From: Serripes groenlandicus | Lineage: Eukaryota; Mollusca; Bivalvia; Cardiida; Cardiidae | NCBI GenBank assembly: GCA_031761405.1 | Contig: JASEVX010000013.1 | Location: 49,661,281 to 49,725,280, forward strand | DNA length: 64,000 bases | Reading direction: 5' to 3' | Part shown: one piece after another, positions 58,811 through 64,000 of the stretch | Layout of the letters: each line of letters starts with the position of its first letter | Position numbering within the stretch: position 1 is the stretch's first letter | Made by a program: the position numbers and the translations under genes | Notes under the pieces: model-generated | The model's database searches: none | Told to the model about the DNA's origin: nothing | What the model saw: only the letters and a program-made list of their open reading frames with translations

Positions 58811-59044
58811 ACCCTTTCCCACATACAACATAATTATCTGCAGTGGACACCATTGAAAACATACATGCAAGCAAAGACAATATGGAATATCTCTTTAAAT
58901 AATAGTTTAGTTATTGAAGTCGAAAGTTGGGCAAAAACGAGAAATTGCTCATGAAGAACTCATTCTCCCTTTGTTGCAATGTTTTCAAATATTCTCTGCT
59001 GCAGATGCGTCAAATTGCATATGCATGACATGGGAAAGGATTAG
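58807..59044 (+). mobile_element. pbM MITE, subfamily B
   Basis: TTAAACCCTTTCCCACATAC, ATTATCTGCAGTGGAC, right GCAGATGCGTCAAATTGC, GGGAAAGGATTAG. Confidence 0.88.
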
Positions 59045-59132
59045 ACTATTCTGATTTCCACCACTAATTCTCCGTGAAGCATCCAATAACTCATTTGGAA
59101 GCAATTAAAGTTACAATCATTAGATGGGACCG

Positions 59133-59362
59133 TTAACCCTTTCCCTCATATAGACGCTTTCTGTCGCCTCTGCAGCAGGCGGCTTTTTGAAAACATAGTT
59201 ACAAAAGAAGAAATTGCTCAAAACGAGTAATTTCTCCTTTTGCAACAATGTTTTAAATTTTTAGTCATAGGTTATCCATTCAATTATAGAGATTTTCTCT
59301 TTTTTGACAAAATATGTTCTAAGTCGTCTGCTGCAGAATTGTGGTATGAGGGAAAGGGTTAA
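59133..59362 (-). mobile_element. pbM MITE, full length, subfamily A1
   Basis: TTAA both edges. TCTGTCGCCTCTGCAGCAGG; GCTCAAAACGAGT; right L end GAATTGTGGTATGAGGG. Confidence 0.95.
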
Positions 59363-59736
59363 AAAACCAAGGCACTGATGGTGCTCATCTTTGAATTTAG
59401 CAAACATCCCAGAAAAAATGTGCGCTTAATTAACCACACTTTGAAACAACTAGTAACAGTAGAAAAACGTTTGAAAACGATTGGTAACAAAAGTTACTAA
59501 GAAACAGCTCTTTTAAAATAGTTTTTCATTCTGCTACATTATTTTCAACTGTGTATCAAATAATCATATTTTCGTTTATAGAGATTTGTCACAGGTCGTT
59601 TGCTGCAGATTTGTTTATTATTTGTAAATGTCACTTAAAAAAAAAGGTTAAATTATTATCTCTGATTGAAGAGGTCCCAGTAACATATTCAGGGCATTCA
59701 TGGCCGATGATTATTCACATTAACAGGAAATGTACT
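59363..59736. other. Low-copy stretch with a worn pbM right half
   Basis: ~59460-59650 contains TTCATTCTGCTACATTATTTTC, TTCGTTTATAGAGATTTG and TTTGCTGCAGATTTG. The rest is unassigned. Confidence 0.45.
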
Positions 59737-59909
59737 TTAAACCCCTTTTTCCCTCTACATCATATCAGCAGTAAATGACCTGTGAAAATGCATCTAGGCA
59801 AATGTATTGAAAACCTAAGGAAAGGAAAGTTTATTTACGGAAAAGAGTTGAAAACATTGTGGCAAAAGCAATATTTCTTTTGCTAACATGTTTTTTAAAA
59901 GTTGTCTGC
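59737..59909 (+). mobile_element. pbM MITE, right end cut at GTCTGC
   Basis: TTAAACCCCTTTTTCCCTC, TATCAGCAGTAAATGACC, GAGTTGAAAACATTGTGGC; stops at AAGTTGTCTGC where the next copy begins. Confidence 0.8.
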
Positions 59910-60136
59910 TTAACCCTTTCCCTCATATAGACTCTTTCTGACGCCTCTGCAGCAGACGGCTTTTTGAAAACATAGTGACAAAAGAAAAATGCACAAAACA
60001 TGCAATTTCTCCTTTTGCCACAATGTTTTCCACTTTTAGTCATAGGTTATCCATTCATTTATAGAGATTTTTCATTTTTTGACAAAACATGTTCAAAGTC
60101 GTCTGCTGCAGAATTGTCGTATGAGGGAAAGTGTTA
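59910..60136 (-). mobile_element. pbM MITE, full length, subfamily A
   Basis: TTAA both edges. TATAGACTCTTTCTGACGCC; shortened left stem (AAAAATGCACAAAACATGC); right L end intact. Confidence 0.94.
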
Positions 60137-60365
60137 AGATGATGCTTTAGAAACAATCTGTACTTGAAAGAGTTTAGATAACCTCCCTCACAATATGAAT
60201 ATATTATAGTCCGGTGATAAGATCAGTTCTCATGACTTGTTACCTTAAAGCATACATAAAATATGAGTTTTTGGATGCGAAATTATGATTATGAATGATG
60301 CTGAAGAAATGTGTTTTTTCCTCAATGTGAGTGTTAACAGAATAATAAATTAATCATGAATCTGT

Positions 60366-60510
60366 TTAACCCTTTCCAACATGTAGACATCTTTTGACAC
60401 GGCACTACAGGTGACTTACTTTTGAAAACATTGTGGCTTTTGTCACATTTTTGGTCCAGATGTCTTCAAAGTGGTCTGCTGCAGATTTGTTTATGTGGAA
60501 AAGGGTTTAA
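60366..60510 (-). mobile_element. pbM MITE, internally deleted
   Basis: TTAA both edges. Left GTAGACATCTTTTGACAC, ACATTGTGGC joined to TTTTGTCACATTTTTGG (hairpin lost). Right CTGCTGCAGATTTG. Shares its right TTAA. Confidence 0.85.
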
Positions 60511-60692
60511 CCCTTTCCCTCATATAGACGCTTTCTGACGCCTCTGCAGCAGACGGCTTTTTTGAAAACATAGTGACAAAAGAAGAAATTGCACAAAATG
60601 TGATCCATTCAATTATGAAGATTTTCTAATTTATGACACAATACGTTCAAAGTCGTCTGCTGTAGAATTGTCGTATGAGGGAAAGCGGTTAA
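60507..60692 (-). mobile_element. pbM MITE, subfamily A2, internally deleted, abutting
   Basis: TTAACCCTTTCCCTCATATAGACG. Left stem GCACAAAATGTG joins directly to ATCCATTCAATTATGAAG. Right GCTGTAGAATTGTCG and TTAA. Confidence 0.93.
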
Positions 60693-61024
60693 TTGAAAGC
60701 AGTAGTAGAAATCAATGAAAACACCTTCACAAAACTTTTTAAGTTTTAGAACAGAGAAGACCGTGACGATTATCAGATGCCGATTGTGAGAAAAGGAAAA
60801 ATTGCTCAATTTCTCCTTTTACCACAATCTTTTTCTATAGTATGCTACCAAACAGCTTTCAAAAAAGTGCCTTTTTGAACCAGTAACAGTAATCTTTGCT
60901 TTAGAATAAAGCTCTGTAAGATGAAGGGTCGAGTGCCCAGAACCATCCTCATTTAATTATGCAGTGCACTAACATCACTAACATCATTAACATTAGGGAT
61001 GGGGTTTCCCAGCATAGTGTTTTG
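60693..61024. other. Low-copy stretch with a pbM hairpin scrap
   Basis: ~60790-60835 AAAAGGAAAAATTGC, TCAATTTCTCCTTTTACC, ACAATC. Other sequence unassigned. Confidence 0.45.
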
Positions 61025-61258
61025 TTAACCCTTTCCCTCATATAGACGCTTTCTGACGCCTCTGCAGCAGACGGCTTTTTGAAAACATAGTGACAAAAGA
61101 AGAAATTGCACAAAACGTGCAATTTCTCCTTTTGCCACAATGTTTTCCACTTTTTGTCATAGGTTATATATCCATTCAATTATGGAGATTTTCTATGTTT
61201 TGACAAAATACGTTACAAGTTGTCTGCTGCAGAATTGTCGTATGAGGGAAAGGGTTAA
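61025..61258 (-). mobile_element. pbM MITE, full length, subfamily A2; inverted partner of 58446
   Basis: TTAA both edges. Private GGTTATATATCC and CGTTACAAGTTGTCTG match the 58446 copy in reverse. The right flank ATTAGCACCATGGACTAATA also matches that copy's left flank reversed. Confidence 0.96.
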
Positions 61259-61430
61259 TTAGCACCATGGACTAATACAAATATTTTTCCATATGCCATT
61301 TCAAAAGTCATGTGAAAGCTGAGAATCGAGCCTTTTTCATTTCATCATTGTTATAACTTGCTATGATAAATGTGTGCAATAGAAATCCAATAACCAATAA
61401 AGATTTAGATTTATAATGAACTTTAACATA

Positions 61431-61885
61431 TTTGACCCTCTCCCTTCAATAGATGACGTTTTTGTTTGACTATACGGCAGACGGCTTTTGAAAATATTTT
61501 GGAAAACGGAGAAACTGTTTAACACAATTTAAGGCAATAACACTTTTTCCAATGATACTTTCAACTCTTCATTAACTAATTCCCACACCTTTTGACGCAT
61601 CTACAGCAGACACATTTTGAAGACATTGTGGCAATTGTTGATAATTCCTCCCTTCGCTACACAATGTTTTTAACTTAATGTTCATTTATCACTAATCAAG
61701 ATTTTCTTTTTTTGCTGTTACATATAATTAGCAATTAATCCTTTTAAAAAGCCACAATTATTTCAACTATCTTCAATATTATCAATATTATAAACCATAC
61801 TTTAAGTCATTTACAGAGATTTTTGCTATTTTATCATTGATTTATCTGCTTCAGTTTTTATGAATGTCGAAAAAGGGTTAAATGG
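61431..61885. mobile_element. Two or three overlapping decayed pbM copies
   Basis: TTTGACCCTCTCCC, TATACGGCAGACGGC; ATTCCCACACC, GCATCTACAGCAGACAC, ACATTGTGGCAATTG; AAAGCCACAATTATTTC; final CTGCTTCAG..AAAAAGGGTTAA at ~61875. Confidence 0.55.
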
Positions 61886-61974
61886 TCGAAATGATACTAA
61901 TTAAGACTAGGAAAAGTAGTCAGAGGACAATCTGAAAATTCTCAATACATAAGGAGCAAGTGTTTTTTCTTTAA

Positions 61975-62254
61975 ACATCGGCTGCTTCAGATGCCTCAAA
62001 ATGTGTCTGCATGTGGGGAAGAGTTAACCCTTTCCCTGATATAGATGCTTTCTGACGCCTCTGCAGCAGACGGCTTTTTGAAAACATAGTGACAAAAGAA
62101 GAAATTGCTCAAAACGAGCAATTTCTCCTTTTGCCACAATGTTTTCCACTTTTAGTCATTAGTTATCCATTCAATCATAGATATTTTCCATTGTTTGACA
62201 AAATATGTTCAACGTCGTCTGCTGCAGAATTGTCGTATGAGGGCAAGGTTTTAA
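61975..62254 (-). mobile_element. pbM end scrap and full-length pbM (62024-62254), subfamily A1
   Basis: Scrap GGCTGCTTCAGATGCCTC..GTGGGGAAGAGTTAA shares TTAA with the main copy. Main: CTGATATAGATGCTTTCTGACGCC, GCTCAAAACGAGC, right L end with GAGGGCAAGG and TTAA. Confidence 0.93.
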
Positions 62255-62664
62255 ATGGCAGGAATGACAAGCCGAAGAAGGGCAAGTGCCAACATGCGCC
62301 TAAACACAATCATAATCAGAACACTCACTATAATAAATACCACTAAATGTCAACAGTGTTCTGATATTAATATTAAGTTATTGAAATAATTGCAAATGTC
62401 AGTCAATATTTATACAATATCCAAACAGCAAGAGATCTAGCCGAGGATCCTGGTTCACCTTACAAATTTTATCTAGAAACATGCTTTCCCATTTTATAAC
62501 AGACAACTTTTTCAAAGTATTGCTTCATAATTTTGTCCCGATTTTTTCAAAGTTGTTTGCAGCAGATGTTTTGAATGTGGGAAAGAAAGGGGAGCTAAAT
62601 TGTCCTGGAGGCCTAAATATATAAGCAGGAGAGCATGTCTTTACTGCACTTTCACATTACTAAA
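62255..62664. other. Low-copy stretch with one pbM scrap
   Basis: ~62485-62600: ATTTTATAACAGACAAC, GTTTGCAGCAGATGTTTTG, TGTGGGAAAG. The rest is unassigned. Confidence 0.4.
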
Positions 62665-62710
62665 TTAACCCTTTCCTTCATACAACAAAACTGCAGCAGA
62701 CAACTAGGAC
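62665..62710 (+). mobile_element. pbM L-end fragment
   Basis: TTAACCCTTTCCTTCATAC, AACAAAACTGCAGCAGACAAC then host sequence. Confidence 0.8.
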
Positions 62711-63110
62711 CTTTTTGCTATGCTCCTGAAGTCAACTCCAAAGACAGGATTAAACACTAACAACATAGCCTCTTCTATGATAAAAGACTTGCCAGATAAT
62801 AAAAAAAAAACACAGCTCTTGAAGATCAATGACGTGTAATGAAAATAATGGAATGTTTTGAAATATACACATAATTTTGAGTTTTTCACAAAAAGTAAAA
62901 GATTAAATTTTAGACAGGCAAAATTAGTAATCAAGCAATTTTACAACAATGTGATATTTAAAACATCTTCTACAGGTTTCAAAAATCACTTTTGTATCTA
63001 AGGAAGGATTAAAATTGACCTCTGATCATTGACCTCTAAATCAGTTTCTAAGGACAACACTCGTCCTTAACTACCCTTTGACCTTTAAACCCTTCACCCA
63101 GTCAAATTGT
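62711..63110. other. No recognisable feature
   Basis: Low-copy AT-rich sequence. A minus-strand 76-codon frame (62704-62934) has no recognised domain. Confidence 0.4.
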
Positions 63111-63149
63111 TTTAAACCCTTTAATTCATACAGATAACTTTTGATAATT

Positions 63150-63322
63150 GTTTGGTGTTTTACATTACTTTCAACAATTTATCAGTTATATCACAGTTTC
63201 CTGGAGAAAGTTACCAGTACTACTGGTCCATTTATCCTGGATGTACCTTTGACCACAATGTTTTCAAAAGTCGCCTGCTGCTATTATCTCAAAATGTGTA
63301 TGCAGATGGGAAAGGGTAATAT
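63150..63322 (-). mobile_element. SINE C fragment followed by pbM right end
   Basis: 63150-63240 GGTGTTTTACATTACTTTC, TTACCAGTACTACTGGTCC. 63250-63322 CCACAATGTTTTCAAAAGTC, GCAGATGGGAAAGGG (a + orientation R half). Confidence 0.72.
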
Positions 63323-63359
63323 CTTACTTATGACACAACCAAATCCTATGTTGTGGTTC

Positions 63360-63545
63360 CCTTACAACAATGCTACAGCAGACGACGTTGAAAACATCTA
63401 GTCATAAAAAGTGAATCTCTCTATTAATGAAAGAGAAATTATTGAATAAAATTGAAAACATTGTGGCAAAGGGAGAAAAAGAGTTATGAAAAGTAGTCTG
63501 CTGCCGAGTTTTAAGTCAGAAAGCATCTGTATGTGGGAATGTGTA
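63360..63545 (+). mobile_element. pbM MITE, subfamily B, ends worn
   Basis: TTCCCTTACAACAATGC, TACAGCAGACGACG, GAATAAAATTGAAAACATTG, AGTAGTCTGCTGCCGAG, AAAGCATCTGTATGTGGG. Confidence 0.75.
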
Positions 63546-63571
63546 AAAAAAAGTAAGGTACAATTTCCTCA

Positions 63572-63787
63572 TTAACCTACGCTTTCTGACGCCTCTGCAG
63601 CAGACAGCTTTTTGAAAACATAGTGACAAAAGAAGAAATTGCACAAAACGTGCAATTTCTCCTTTTGCCACAATGTTTTCCACTTTTTATCATAGGTTAT
63701 CCATTAAATTATGGAGATTTTCTATGTTTTGACAAAATACGTTCAAAGTCGTCTGTTGCAGAATTGTCGTATGAGGGAAAGGGTTAA
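63572..63787 (-). mobile_element. pbM MITE, subfamily A2, left terminus deleted
   Basis: TTAACCTACGCTTTCTGACG lacks CCCTTTCCCTCATAT. The rest is near consensus with GCACAAAACGTGC and right TTAA. Confidence 0.94.
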
Positions 63788-63863
63788 CTCCATTCTAATT
63801 GTGAGGAGTAGAATTGCAACTACGTCGTAGAATGTTTAACAATGCAACCGGAAGTAAAATGGC

Positions 63864-64000
63864 TTATCCCTTTCCCTCATATAGACGCTTTCTGACGCCT
63901 CTGCAGCAGACAGCTTTTTGAAAACATAGTGACAAAAGAAGAATGTTTTCCACTTTTAGTCATAGGTAATCCATTCAATTATAGAGATTTTCCATTTTTT
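63864..64000 (-). mobile_element. pbM MITE, subfamily A1, running off the window
   Basis: TTATCCCTTTCCCTCATATAGACG. The hairpin is deleted (AAAAGAAGAATGTTTTCC). The right L end lies beyond base 64000. Confidence 0.93.

Noticed and set aside
12231..61179. A recurrent short 'protein' with SAAEASESVYMRERV, seen on both strands at many loci (e.g. 13343, 23896, 29559, 48814, and 60949 on the minus strand)
   Set aside because: This is one reading frame through the R half of the pbM MITE. It repeats because the element does, stops at the element edge, and is absent as a longer conserved frame.

Overview
This window looks like transposon-saturated intergenic or intronic DNA from a marine or freshwater invertebrate, most probably a bivalve mollusc. 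It is AT-rich and stops occur in all frames. No long conserved ORF, rRNA operon or functional tRNA is visible. It is packed with repeat classes I associate with bivalves: tRNA-headed SINEs ending in (AATC)n-like tails, pearl/HINE-like elements with ~160-bp core repeats, and a short inverted-repeat element with termini like GAGCC..CCCACGAG. The bivalve assignment is inference; no marker gene is present. No confident protein-coding gene was found. Most open frames over 60 codons are translations of repeats.

The dominant component is one short inverted-repeat element family (called pbM here), with about 90 delimitable copies plus many fragments. Full copies are ~200-235 bp, flanked by TTAA, with termini CCCTTTCCC...GGGAAAGGG. 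A second inverted motif, CTGCAGCAGACG, lies 8 bp inside the terminal repeat at one end (L, reading ATACGACAATT or ATACAACAAAT) and 19 bp inside at the other (R, reading ATATAGACGCTTTC). The middle is a perfect hairpin. TTAA duplication, the CCC start and asymmetric subterminal repeats point to a non-autonomous piggyBac-type element. In the features, strand + means the L end is on the left.

Layout. 0-5 kb: pbM copies and one SINE A. 5.2-6.1 kb: HINE/pearl-like element with four 166-bp repeats. 6.2-18.3 kb: pbM trains, a 47-bp minisatellite (8.6 kb), a ~150-bp tandem repeat (7.9 kb), SINEs, and a decayed repeat gene resembling a beta-helix protein (16.9-17.6 kb). 18.7-21.1 kb: a 2.45-kb segment bounded by inverted CCTGTACGAAA and rich in CTGTACAG. 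It holds a CpG-richer island and the only exon-like arrangement in the window, a possible 50-codon two-exon gene. 21.1-22.9 kb: 36-bp minisatellite interrupted by SINE A. 23-55 kb: dense pbM copies, SINEs A/B/C with nested insertions and clear target-site duplications, five palindromic foldback elements, and short inverted-repeat elements at 26.8 and 42.9 kb. 55.8-57.05 kb: 41-bp minisatellite apparently grown from one arm of the foldback element. 57-64 kb: more pbM copies, including an inverted duplicate pair.

The elements interact mainly by insertion into each other. pbM copies abut and share single TTAA sites; pbM sits inside SINE C and SINE B sits inside pbM; a HINE and a foldback MITE sit inside SINE A. 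This layering gives relative ages. No autonomous transposase or reverse transcriptase is encoded here, so all these families must be mobilised, if at all, from elsewhere. Boundaries were read by eye and may be off by a few bases, more in degenerate copies.
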